DNA from: Bermanella sp034112325
GTDB lineage: Bacteria > Pseudomonadota > Gammaproteobacteria > Pseudomonadales > Oceanobacteraceae
Direction of reading: 5' to 3'
Length of the DNA stretch: 64,000 nt
Assembly (NCBI GenBank): GCA_034112325.1
Contig: JAWUVO010000038.1
Coordinates: 13,673 to 77,672 of the forward strand
Below, piece by piece: positions 36,707 to 45,521 of this stretch. Each line of letters starts with the position of its first letter. Position 1 is the stretch's first letter. A program made the translations under genes and the position numbers. The notes below the pieces were generated by a model that was not told where the DNA came from, made no database searches, and saw only the letters and a list, made by a program, of their open reading frames with translations.

Positions 36707-37849
36707 TTGATACTCACACGATATTTTTTACGAGAATTACTTACTTCTACTCTAGTAATTACAGGCATTTTAATGCTCATCATACTCAGTGCCCGTTTAG
36801 TGGGGCATTTGAATCAAGCCGTTGCAGGCATAATTCCACCTGAAGCTGTTTTTTATACTATTTTTTATAGCATTCCTGGCTTTTTACAGCTGATTCTTCC
36901 TTTGGGTTTTTATATATCTATTTTACTTGTGTATGGGCGCATGCACAGCGAAAACGAAATGACTGTTTTGTCGGCCACTGGTTTTGGACCTAAACAAGTA
37001 TTTAAAATCACTATGGTGCCGGTCTTTGTAATGATGCTGCTGATCGGTTTCTTAAGCCTATATTTAGCGCCAATTGCGGCCAGTAATCTTGAAATCTATT
37101 TGGAAAAACAGCAGCAAGAAAGTGAGTTTTCATTCATAACCCCTGGTCGATTTAATGCATTAGGTAAAAACGGCAGTAAGGTATCGTATTCTGAAACCTT
37201 ATCGTCTGACCGCAAACAAATGCAGAATGTTTTTATGGCCGATGGCAATACCTTGATTCTAGCCAAGTCAGGTAGCCAGTATGTAAGCACCAAAACAGGA
37301 AGTCGGTTTTTAGCCCTTCAGCAGGGTAAGCGTTTTAGTGGCGTTCCAGGAGAAGCTGAGTTTGAAGCGATGACGTTTACTGAATACTCAGTGAAAATAG
37401 CCGAAGAAAGCGCAGTGGCAAAAAAAGCCCGGTATAACGCGGTAACCACCGCTAGTTTGTTAGAGCGCAACGAGCCAATTTATAAAGCACAGCTTCACTA
37501 CAGAATAGGCTTGTTTCTGCTAATTCCAATTATCGTCATCATAGGTTTTCCGTTAAGCCATGTTAAGCCAAGAGCAGGTCGCTATGGCAAGGTAATCCCA
37601 GCTATTGTTATTTACATGGTTTATTACACAACGTTAATTACCGCGCGTAAATGGATGGAGCAGGGCGATACTCCAGAGTGGATGGGGTTGTGGTGGCTGC
37701 ATGGCATATTCTTAATATTAGGTTTGGCTTTAATGTACTGGCCGACCCTTGTATTGAAATGGAATGGGCGAAAACGACGCGCTATGGCGGCTAAAATCAA
37801 TAGCGCTCAAAGCCCTGCAGTAGAGAAAAAAGGAGCGGCTAATGCGTAA
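36707..37849 (+). CDS. lptF: LPS export permease LptF
   Basis: A 380-residue permease of the LptB2FG ABC exporter that pulls lipopolysaccharide from the inner membrane. Three membrane helices on each side (N-terminal about 10-120, C-terminal about 260-350) flank a periplasmic beta-jellyroll. It starts at TTG 36707 with AAGG 7 bp upstream, giving MILTRYFLREL, which matches the family's N-terminus. It overlaps lptG by 8 bp. Confidence 0.95.
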   Translation: MILTRYFLRELLTSTLVITGILMLIILSARLVGHLNQAVAGIIPPEAVFYTIFYSIPGFLQLILPLGFYISILLVYGRMHSENEMTVLSATGFGPKQVFKITMVPVFVMMLLIGFLSLYLAPIAASNLEIYLEKQQQESEFSFITPGRFNALGKNGSKVSYSETLSSDRKQMQNVFMADGNTLILAKSGSQYVSTKTGSRFLALQQGKRFSGVPGEAEFEAMTFTEYSVKIAEESAVAKKARYNAVTTASLLERNEPIYKAQLHYRIGLFLLIPIIVIIGFPLSHVKPRAGRYGKVIPAIVIYMVYYTTLITARKWMEQGDTPEWMGLWWLHGIFLILGLALMYWPTLVLKWNGRKRRAMAAKINSAQSPAVEKKGAANA

Positions 37850-38906
37850 AATTGATGCTCATATTCGTAGCTCTGTTCTAAACGCCATACTAGCGGTAAT
37901 GCTGGTACTGGCTATGCTAGATTTTGTCATTGCGCTGTTAAACCAGTTAGACAACCTGCGTGATACCTATACGTTTACCGATGCGTTGTTTTATGTGGCG
38001 GCGTCTTCGCCGGCTCGTTTATATGAAATGATACCTATGATTACCCTTATCGGGTGCTTGGCTGGACTTGGCAGTTTGGCCACACACAGCGAATTAACGG
38101 CCATTAGAGCGGCTGGTGTCAGCACCCATAGAATTATGATGAGCACCATGAAAGCAGCGTCCTTGATGATGATGTTTAGTTTGGTTATGGGCGAATACGT
38201 AGTGCCAGATTTAGAGCGCAAAGCCACCAGTTTTCGAACCATTGCTTTGGGCCGGGCGGTAGCTGAAAACAATGAAGGCAAGGGTCATTGGCATAAAGAA
38301 GGTAATAACTTTATGCGCTTTAGTGCCATAGAGCCCAATGGTGTATTGCACGGCATAACTGTGTATGAATTTGATGACAACGCAAACCTAGTCTCTTTAA
38401 TGCATGCTAAACGTGCTTTATATCAGCGTGATGAATGGACTATGGAGCAAGTAAGCCAGACCCAAGTGACTCCATTTAAAACGGTTGTTAGCAATACTCC
38501 ATCAGGTATTTTGAACACCGAATTAACCCCTGAACGCCTAAAGTTCGTAGCTCAAGAGCCCGGCGATATGGCTATTAGTACTCTCTACAGTTATAGCCAA
38601 TACTTAAAGCAGCAAGGTTTAGGGGGAGAAGAATTTGAGCTGGCATTTTGGAAAAAGTTACTACAACCCTTAAGCACTATCGCACTGGTGTTAGTGGGTA
38701 TTAGCTTTATATTTGGGCCTCTTAGGTCGGTGACCATGGGGCAAAGACTGTTTAGCGGTATTTTGGTGGGTCTAGTATATAAAATATTAGTGGATTTACT
38801 GGGGCCAATTGGCTTGCTGGTGGGCATAGGTCCTTTGTTTGCTAACCTTATCCCCATTGTGCTGTGTTTTATCTGGGGTATTTGGATGTTACGCAAAGCA
38901 GGTTAG
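37842..38906 (+). CDS. lptG: LPS export permease LptG
   Basis: A 354-residue partner of LptF with the same helix-jellyroll-helix layout (membrane segments about 15-35, 60-80, 95-115, then about 275-350). The conserved YEMIPMITLIGCLAGLGSL and ELTAIRAAGVS (coupling helix to LptB) are clear. Translation is coupled to lptF through the overlap. No lptB/lptA/lptC genes are nearby, as is usual. Confidence 0.95.
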   Translation: MRKIDAHIRSSVLNAILAVMLVLAMLDFVIALLNQLDNLRDTYTFTDALFYVAASSPARLYEMIPMITLIGCLAGLGSLATHSELTAIRAAGVSTHRIMMSTMKAASLMMMFSLVMGEYVVPDLERKATSFRTIALGRAVAENNEGKGHWHKEGNNFMRFSAIEPNGVLHGITVYEFDDNANLVSLMHAKRALYQRDEWTMEQVSQTQVTPFKTVVSNTPSGILNTELTPERLKFVAQEPGDMAISTLYSYSQYLKQQGLGGEEFELAFWKKLLQPLSTIALVLVGISFIFGPLRSVTMGQRLFSGILVGLVYKILVDLLGPIGLLVGIGPLFANLIPIVLCFIWGIWMLRKAG

Positions 38907-39016
38907 CCTGCCTTGTGATTTTTATTGCATGGTGTAGACTGCGCGGCCAAATAAACCTTGTCTACTGGGTCAGGTTTTAATTAGCGTGCTTAGGTAACAG
39001 TTTCAGGTAGTTAAAT

Positions 39017-39586
39017 ATGAAAAAAGTATTTATTAGTGCTGATCAGCTTATTGAAGATAGTTTTCAGCTAGGCCTAAAAGTCTTTGAAAGCGGTTTTCGT
39101 CCCGATTATATTGTCGGCGTTTGGCGTGGTGGTGCCCCGGTAGGCATTGCCGTTCAAGAGTTGTTAGATGTGTTAGACGTTAAATCTGACCACATAGCCA
39201 TTCGTACTTCCAGTTATACTGCCATTGGTCAGCGCGATAAAAATGTTCGTGTACATGGGCTAACGTATTTGATTAAACGTTTAGAAGCCGAGCATAGTTT
39301 GTTGATTGTGGACGATGTTCATGACAGTGGTTTAAGTATTGAGCAAACCATTACCGACCTTAAAAAGGCCTGTAAAAAGAACACCCCAGAAATACGGGTA
39401 GCGACACCTTATTATAAACCTAACAATAACAAAACTAATCGAGTACCCGATTACTATGTTCACGAAAGTGACGAATGGTTAGTTTTTCCGCATGAACTTG
39501 ACGGCCTAACGTCAGACGAGTTGCGTGAGAATAGGCCTCACATAGCTAAAATTATTGATCGTATCGATGAGATCAAAAGCCGCTAA
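39017..39586 (+). CDS. Phosphoribosyltransferase family protein
   Basis: A 189-residue type I PRTase with the PRPP-binding loop LLIVDDVHDSG and the N-terminal WRGGAPVGIAVQELL. It probably salvages a purine base or a related compound, as in hypoxanthine/xanthine PRTases, but the hood region that would fix the base is not diagnostic. The His in place of the usual hydrophobic residue in VDDVHDSG is seen in a subset of the family. Single gene with its own terminator. Confidence 0.82.
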   Translation: MKKVFISADQLIEDSFQLGLKVFESGFRPDYIVGVWRGGAPVGIAVQELLDVLDVKSDHIAIRTSSYTAIGQRDKNVRVHGLTYLIKRLEAEHSLLIVDDVHDSGLSIEQTITDLKKACKKNTPEIRVATPYYKPNNNKTNRVPDYYVHESDEWLVFPHELDGLTSDELRENRPHIAKIIDRIDEIKSR

Positions 39587-39629
39587 TTTTAATCGGCCGC
39601 CATAAAGGTGGTTGGCAGTTACAAAAACA

Positions 39630-39659
39630 AAAAAGGCCCATCAACGATGGGCCTTTTTT
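39630..39659. terminator. Bidirectional terminator between the PRTase and PfkB kinase genes
   Basis: AAAAAGGCCCATC pairs with GATGGGCCTTTTTT around AAC; it lies between two convergent genes. Confidence 0.9.
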
Positions 39660-39692
39660 GTGCAAGGTAAGTTAACAAGTTAACTTACACTC

Positions 39693-40688
39693 TTATAAAA
39701 CTTCAGCTTTAAGTACATTATAACGTTCAGCTTCTAAGCGTGGGCCAAAGCAGCTAACGACTTCGGCACTGATTTTACTGGCCAGTTTTCCCGCGTCTTC
39801 AAAGCTCAAACCATTAGTAATGCCATACATAAAGGCACCTGCAAAATTATCACCCGCTCCGTTACTATCAACTGCTTTAACAGCGTAAGGAGCAATTTTA
39901 ATTTCGTTTTTACCATCAAATACTAATGCGCCTTTATTACCTAGCGTAATCGCAAAAGTTTTAGCTAGAGTTTTAATAAAGGTTTTAGCTATTTCAAAAT
40001 CTTCGGTATCTGCAATTTTTAGTGCCTCATCTTCGTTACAAAACAATAGATCAACACCTGTACCAAGCATTTCTAAAATACCATCTTTAAAAAATTGAAC
40101 CATAGCTGGGTCAGAAAATGTCATGGCAGTTTTAACATTATTAGCTTCAGCTAAACTTTTAACTTTAATAGCTGCGGTGCGTGCCGTGTCGCTAGTAACT
40201 AGGTAGCCTTCAATGTAAACATAATCGCTGTCTTTAAGCGCTGCTTCGTTAATATGCTCATCACCAAGGTTTTCGGTAATACCCAAAAAGGTATTCATGG
40301 TGCGTTCGGCGTCAGGGGTGATCATTACCATGCACTTACCAGTTACGCCATTTGCGCGGTCGCTTCCTAAGTTTGTATCGATACCCGCGGCAGTTAAGTC
40401 TGTTACGTAAAAGTCGCCAGTTTCATCGTTAGCAACGTTACAACTATAAAAGGTCTTGGCGCCTAAATACTGGGCTGCAAAGATAGTATTAGCCGCTGAC
40501 CCGCCACCGGCACGTTTTTTAACCCCAAACTGCTGGGTTAATGAATCTAATAACGCGTGCTGCTGCTCTTCATCAATTAAAGTCATTAAACCTTTTTCAA
40601 TGTTACTGGTGCCAAAAAAAGCATCAGTAACTTCAAATTCTTGATCAACTAGCGCATTACCAATGCCGTAAACGTTATATTTAGCCAT
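39693..40688 (-). CDS. PfkB-family kinase, probable adenosine kinase
   Basis: A 331-residue ribokinase-fold sugar/nucleoside kinase. The N-terminal GIGNALVDQEFEV, the substrate loop RAGGGSAANTIFAA and the catalytic-base motif DSNGAGDNFAGAF are diagnostic of PfkB. The particular forms of the N-terminal and GGSAANT motifs are those of proteins called adenosine kinase in marine gammaproteobacteria. The substrate is inferred from similarity only. Divergent from mrcB with a 181-bp gap. Confidence 0.8.
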   Translation of the reverse strand: MAKYNVYGIGNALVDQEFEVTDAFFGTSNIEKGLMTLIDEEQQHALLDSLTQQFGVKKRAGGGSAANTIFAAQYLGAKTFYSCNVANDETGDFYVTDLTAAGIDTNLGSDRANGVTGKCMVMITPDAERTMNTFLGITENLGDEHINEAALKDSDYVYIEGYLVTSDTARTAAIKVKSLAEANNVKTAMTFSDPAMVQFFKDGILEMLGTGVDLLFCNEDEALKIADTEDFEIAKTFIKTLAKTFAITLGNKGALVFDGKNEIKIAPYAVKAVDSNGAGDNFAGAFMYGITNGLSFEDAGKLASKISAEVVSCFGPRLEAERYNVLKAEVL

Positions 40689-40869
40689 GTTGTATTCCTG
40701 TTTTTTAATATTTCAGAAAGGATTCGTCAGCGAACCTAATTAATGGCAGAAGTGTAGCAGGAAATAGCAGAGATGTGCGCTGTGTCTAATCTCATTATAT
40801 TTATTCTAAACATATAAAAAATAACCACTAGAGCCTATTTTATAACAATGGCTTGGGTATACTTGCGGG

Positions 40870-43158
40870 ATGAAAAAAGTTATCGATTCAAAATTCAAAC
40901 GTTACCTAGGGTGGTTCTTTAAACTCTCCCTTGTGGGCGTTGTGGTGCTGGCCGTTTTAATGGCCTATTTAGATGCCAAGGTGCGAGACAAATTTGAAGG
41001 TAAGCGCTGGGCGCTGCCAGCAAAAGTATTTGCTCGACCAATGGAATTATATAGCGGGCTGGCGTTAAACCCTAAGTACCTAGTTCAAGAACTTGAGCAA
41101 ATTGGTTACCGCCGTGTGCCCAGTGTGCAAACGCCTGGGCAATATATGATTGATGGCAATGAAATGGATATTTACCGTCGTTATGTGCGTCTTTACGATG
41201 GTGAAGAGCATGCAGCAAGGATCCACTTGCGCTTTGATAACAACACAATTAGTGGCCTTTGGATTGATGGTGCCCCGTCAGATATTGCTCGTTTAGAGCC
41301 TCTATTAATTGGTGGTATTTACCCTAAGCATAACGAAGACCGCCAACTAATTAAGTTAGAAGATGCACCTAAATTACTCATTGATGCCTTGGTCGCAGTA
41401 GAAGACCGAGATTTTTACAATCACTGGGGTATAAGCTTAAAAGGCATTGCTAGAGCATTCATGGTAAACGTGCAGCAGGGTGGGTTGGTTCAAGGAGGGT
41501 CTACATTAACTCAACAGTTAGTTAAAAACTTTTTCTTAACCCGCGAGCGCTCGATTCAACGCAAAGCTGTCGAAGCTCTAATGGCTATCTTGGTAGAGCT
41601 ACATTATGACAAAGATGAAATTCTAGAGACCTATTTAAACGAAGTATATTTAGGCCAGAGTGGTCGTCGTGCCATTCATGGATTTGGTCTAGCCAGTCAA
41701 TTTTATTTTGGTAAGCACATCAGAAATTTAAACGCACCTGAGATGGCAACCTTGGTGGGTATGGTAAAAGGTCCTAGCGTTTATAACCCTAAGCGAAGAC
41801 CTGATAATGCGTTAGCACGACGTAATGTAGTACTAAATGTTATGCAAGATCAGGCATTAATTACTCCTTATGAATATCAAGTATGGAGTAAACGAGAGCT
41901 TGATGTTGTTGAGTACAGTCAGTATCAGCGAATTGAGTATCCCGCTTTTTTAGATCTAGTTCGCCGGCAACTACGTAGCGATTATAAAGAGCAAGATCTT
42001 ACAAGTGAGGGCTTACGGATTTACACTAGTCTTAACCCTATCATTCAGCGTAGTGCTGAGCAGGCCGTTAAAAAACGCTTAGATAATATTGAGCGTGATT
42101 ATAAATTAGAAAAAAATGGCTTACAGGGTGCAATGGTCGTAGCGTCTACCGAAAGTGGTGAGGTAGAAGCGTTGGTAGGTGATCGCAACCCAAGATACTT
42201 TGGTTTCAATCGTGCGTTAGATGCTAATCGCTCAATTGGCTCATTAGCTAAGCCAGCTGTTTATTTAACAGCACTACGAGATAGTCGTTATCATTTTATT
42301 TCTCCGATAGATGATGCGCCTATTAAAGTGGCTGGTGCCAATGGCGATGTTTGGGAGCCTGAAAACTATGATCATGAAAGTCATGGTATTGTGCCTTTAT
42401 ATCAGGCTATGGCTAGGTCATTAAATCAGGCCACTGCCCGTTTAGGTCTACAAGTGGGTTTGTCCAACGTATTAAAAACGTTGAAAGACTTGGGTGTCGA
42501 TCGCGAGTTACCAGCTTATCCTTCTATTGTTTTAGGTGCGTTTGAGCTTTCGCCATTTGAAGTAGCGCAAATGTATCAAACTATTGCGGCTTCTGGATTT
42601 CAAACACCATTAAAAGCCATTCGTGCGGTTAGTACGGCTGAAGGCGAATTACTAAGTCGGTACGGGTTTAATGTTAATCAAAGTATTAAAACTGAGCCCG
42701 CGTATTTAATTCAAAAGGCCATGCAGCAAGTTGTGAAAATTGGTACAGGTCGTTTTTTAAATAGCCAGTTTGATCAATCATTAAATTTAGCAGGTAAAAC
42801 TGGCACCAGTGATAGTCAGCGTGATAGTTGGTTTACAGGCTTTAGTGGAGATAAATTAGCGGTGGTTTGGGTTGGACGCGACGATAACCAAACTATGCCT
42901 ATAACAGGGGCAGGGGGAGCATTAAGAATATGGGCTCACACGTTTAAAGATTTACCATTAAAACCTTTATACCCATTGCCGTCTGAGAACATTGTAGAGC
43001 ACTGGGTTAATGTGAATGGCAACGCTATTACCGATGAATCGTGTGAGGGCGCGCAATTAATGCCATTTATAAAAGGCCAAGAGCCGTTACAAAAAACCGA
43101 TTGCTCTCAGCCAGAAACAATAGAAAAACCTTGGTGGTCACGGATATTTAACCAATGA
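40870..43158 (+). CDS. mrcB: Penicillin-binding protein 1B
   Basis: A 762-residue bifunctional class A PBP. A short cytoplasmic N-terminus and membrane anchor (about residues 17-33) precede a UB2H-like regulatory domain (about 60-150). The glycosyltransferase has Glu178 in VEDRDFYNHWGI and GGSTLTQQLVKNFF. The transpeptidase has Ser458-Leu-Ala-Lys461 (SxxK), SLN (SxN) and GKTGTSD (KTG). It polymerises and cross-links peptidoglycan. The stop overlaps the start of the following lipoprotein gene, its likely activator. Confidence 0.95.
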   Translation: MKKVIDSKFKRYLGWFFKLSLVGVVVLAVLMAYLDAKVRDKFEGKRWALPAKVFARPMELYSGLALNPKYLVQELEQIGYRRVPSVQTPGQYMIDGNEMDIYRRYVRLYDGEEHAARIHLRFDNNTISGLWIDGAPSDIARLEPLLIGGIYPKHNEDRQLIKLEDAPKLLIDALVAVEDRDFYNHWGISLKGIARAFMVNVQQGGLVQGGSTLTQQLVKNFFLTRERSIQRKAVEALMAILVELHYDKDEILETYLNEVYLGQSGRRAIHGFGLASQFYFGKHIRNLNAPEMATLVGMVKGPSVYNPKRRPDNALARRNVVLNVMQDQALITPYEYQVWSKRELDVVEYSQYQRIEYPAFLDLVRRQLRSDYKEQDLTSEGLRIYTSLNPIIQRSAEQAVKKRLDNIERDYKLEKNGLQGAMVVASTESGEVEALVGDRNPRYFGFNRALDANRSIGSLAKPAVYLTALRDSRYHFISPIDDAPIKVAGANGDVWEPENYDHESHGIVPLYQAMARSLNQATARLGLQVGLSNVLKTLKDLGVDRELPAYPSIVLGAFELSPFEVAQMYQTIAASGFQTPLKAIRAVSTAEGELLSRYGFNVNQSIKTEPAYLIQKAMQQVVKIGTGRFLNSQFDQSLNLAGKTGTSDSQRDSWFTGFSGDKLAVVWVGRDDNQTMPITGAGGALRIWAHTFKDLPLKPLYPLPSENIVEHWVNVNGNAITDESCEGAQLMPFIKGQEPLQKTDCSQPETIEKPWWSRIFNQ

Positions 43159-43613
43159 AATTAGTTTTTAAAATATTAATAGTCGTATCTGTATTTAGCT
43201 TGTTAGGCGCCTGCAGTATACAGCCGTATCAATCGGTAGACCAAATTCAAGCGACTCAAAGTAGCGACTTTTCAATGTTACCAAATTGGTATCATCCCGA
43301 TTTAGGTTTACAGCTACTAGGAGATAATGAATACCCAGAGCAAACAGCGCTAGCTTCACTTTTACAAAAAGCGGATCGAGCTTTTTTATTGAATGAATTA
43401 CAGTCTTGCCAAATATTACTGGAACGAGCGCAACGTATTTCTACAAGAGACCCAGGAGTGTATGTACGTTTAAGCTACCTGTCTTGGTTAGATGGAAATA
43501 TTGATAAGGCAGAGCAAATGGCGCGGCGCGCATATGCGTTAGTAGCCAGCGATAAATACGCCAATAAAGAAGTAAAGCGTTTACTGACGGCTATTCAAGC
43601 CAATAAATATTAA
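43155..43613 (+). CDS. lpoP: Outer-membrane lipoprotein, probable PBP1B activator (LpoP type)
   Basis: A 152-residue lipoprotein with lipobox LLGAC (Cys20) and no Asp at +2, so export to the outer membrane is expected. The C-terminal half is TPR-like (LLQKADRAFLLNELQSCQIL, RDPGVYVRLSYLSWLDGNID). Its ATG overlaps the mrcB stop by four bases. In Pseudomonas and relatives, LpoP, a TPR lipoprotein, activates PBP1B and is often encoded next to it. The linkage and domain type agree; activity is inferred. Confidence 0.75.
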   Translation: MKLVFKILIVVSVFSLLGACSIQPYQSVDQIQATQSSDFSMLPNWYHPDLGLQLLGDNEYPEQTALASLLQKADRAFLLNELQSCQILLERAQRISTRDPGVYVRLSYLSWLDGNIDKAEQMARRAYALVASDKYANKEVKRLLTAIQANKY

Positions 43614-43627
43614 AACCTTAAAACTTT

Positions 43628-43660
43628 AAAAAGCGCTTATGTTTCCATAAGCGCTTTTTT
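43628..43660. terminator. Bidirectional terminator, mrcB operon and guanidine operon
   Basis: A 13-bp stem with AAAAGCGCTTATG and CATAAGCGCTTTTTT around TTTC lies between the convergent ends of the lipoprotein gene and atzF. Confidence 0.9.
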
Positions 43661-43661
43661 G

Positions 43662-45449
43662 TTAGCTAAGAGTTTGTCGGTATGCTTTCCAGCCACCAAA
43701 TTCACTTATATTTTTAGCATCGGCTACTATATTACCCTCACTCATAAATCCGCAATACCAATTTCCGTCGGCCATCTCAACCTTGCCTATGCCTAAGGGC
43801 GCGGGAATACCCGCCACAAATGATCCAAAGTTTTCCATTGGCATAGACCATACTTCTACAGCGATAGCCGTACCATTATCTTCGTCACGAAGCATGGCAG
43901 GACGTTTACCGTCTGGTAAAGCATATAATTGATAGTTAGCTGAACTTTCTGTTTTAGAGACTAAGCTTGCACCGCGTTCGGTTAGTTGCCAGTTAAGTGG
44001 GAAGCCTTCTAAGTGCGCACCACATACTACTACATTAATATTTTTTTCTGGCGCAGGTAGACTGTTACCAGTAAATTTTTGTAGCGGAAAATCTGTGGCA
44101 CCTTGTGAAAGGTTAAGCGCTTCATGTAATGCACCGCCATAACTCAGTAATTTCATATCAGTAAATGCATGACTAAACAGTGTCACGCCCCAGCTAACTT
44201 TATTTTCAGTACAGCCCACAGGAATATTAGTGGCGGTATAATCTAATAGGTTCATGAAGTTAGTATAAGTACCTAAAATAGAATTGTACTTAATAGGTTC
44301 TTGGCGTAATTCTTCGCGGGTAAATTGTGTCGGGCAGGTTGGAGTTAAGATAAAATCTACCGCGTTAACTTGCGCATCACATATTTTTTTGTAAGCCTGT
44401 AATTGGTATTGTGCAGAGAAAGCATCGGCCGCTGTACGTCCTTCGGCTCCGCTAATAATAGTTTGAATAACAGGCAGCATAGATTCACGCTTAACGTCTT
44501 TGGTGGCAATCCAGCGCTCAGCAACCCAAGGGCCTTCGTATAATAATTTAGCGGCTTTAACAAACGGTTCAAAATCGATGTTAACTTTTGTGCCACCCAT
44601 TTTTTCTAATCGATCAATAGTGGCGTTAAACATAGCTTCAGTTTCTTTATTACCATGAAACTCTAGTTCAATCGGTACACCAAAAGTAAACATGTTAGGC
44701 AGCTTAGGTTCGAAGTAACGAATTAAATTTCCATGTAAATTTTCGCGCGCATAACTGTCTTCAATATCATACTGAGCGGCTACCGAAGTTACTAAAGCAG
44801 CGTCGTGGGTATTCACTGCAAATACAGTAATACAATCTAAGCTCAGGCATGCAGGCACTAAGCCTGTGTTACTGAACAAGCCCTTGGTAGGCTTATGACC
44901 AATTAGATTATTAAATGCGGCAGGTATACGACCGCTGCCAGCGGTGTCTGTACCCAGTGCAAAGCTCACTTGGCTAAGCGCAGTACTTATAGCCGAACCA
45001 GCACTAGAACCACCTGATACATAATCGCTATTAAATGCATTTTTACCTTCGCCATAAGGGCTACGCATGCCAACCAAACCGGTAGCAAATTGGTCTAGGT
45101 TAGTTTTACCTAATGGAATGGCTCCCGCTTTAATTAGCTGTTCGACGACAAATGCATTTTTTGTTGGAGTGTAAGCAAAGTCGGGACAAGCGGCTGTGGT
45201 CGGAACACCCGCTAAATCTATATTATCTTTAATGGCAAATGGCACACCGTATAGTGGTAAATCATCTATCGATTTACCATCTAAGTAAGCAAGGTAGCTA
45301 TCTAATTGCGCTGGCTCTAACAGAGTAATCCATGCGTTGTAATCTTTTTGGGTTACGGCTTGATTACGTAATTTATGAATTAATTCTTTAGGTGTGGTCT
45401 CGTTATTTTTATAGGCGGTTTTAACTGCGCTAATATTTAAGTTAAACAT
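43662..45449 (-). CDS. atzF: Allophanate hydrolase
   Basis: A 595-residue enzyme that splits allophanate into two ammonia and two CO2. The amidase-signature core has Lys in FAIKDNIDLAG, the GGSSAGSA motif and the nucleophile region GTDTAGSGRIPAAFN. A separate C-terminal domain (from about residue 465, VVVCGAHLEG) is present, so the protein is full-length. It is the last gene of the riboswitch-controlled operon, 72 bp after the carboxylase. It would release the nitrogen from carboxylated and deiminated guanidine, or from carboxylated urea. Confidence 0.93.
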   Translation of the reverse strand: MFNLNISAVKTAYKNNETTPKELIHKLRNQAVTQKDYNAWITLLEPAQLDSYLAYLDGKSIDDLPLYGVPFAIKDNIDLAGVPTTAACPDFAYTPTKNAFVVEQLIKAGAIPLGKTNLDQFATGLVGMRSPYGEGKNAFNSDYVSGGSSAGSAISTALSQVSFALGTDTAGSGRIPAAFNNLIGHKPTKGLFSNTGLVPACLSLDCITVFAVNTHDAALVTSVAAQYDIEDSYARENLHGNLIRYFEPKLPNMFTFGVPIELEFHGNKETEAMFNATIDRLEKMGGTKVNIDFEPFVKAAKLLYEGPWVAERWIATKDVKRESMLPVIQTIISGAEGRTAADAFSAQYQLQAYKKICDAQVNAVDFILTPTCPTQFTREELRQEPIKYNSILGTYTNFMNLLDYTATNIPVGCTENKVSWGVTLFSHAFTDMKLLSYGGALHEALNLSQGATDFPLQKFTGNSLPAPEKNINVVVCGAHLEGFPLNWQLTERGASLVSKTESSANYQLYALPDGKRPAMLRDEDNGTAIAVEVWSMPMENFGSFVAGIPAPLGIGKVEMADGNWYCGFMSEGNIVADAKNISEFGGWKAYRQTLS

Positions 45450-45521
45450 GTTGTATTCCTAATCTAAATTCTGATGTCAATAAAATGGTTTGTATCTGCC
45501 TAGTGCCTAACATGACTTTAA

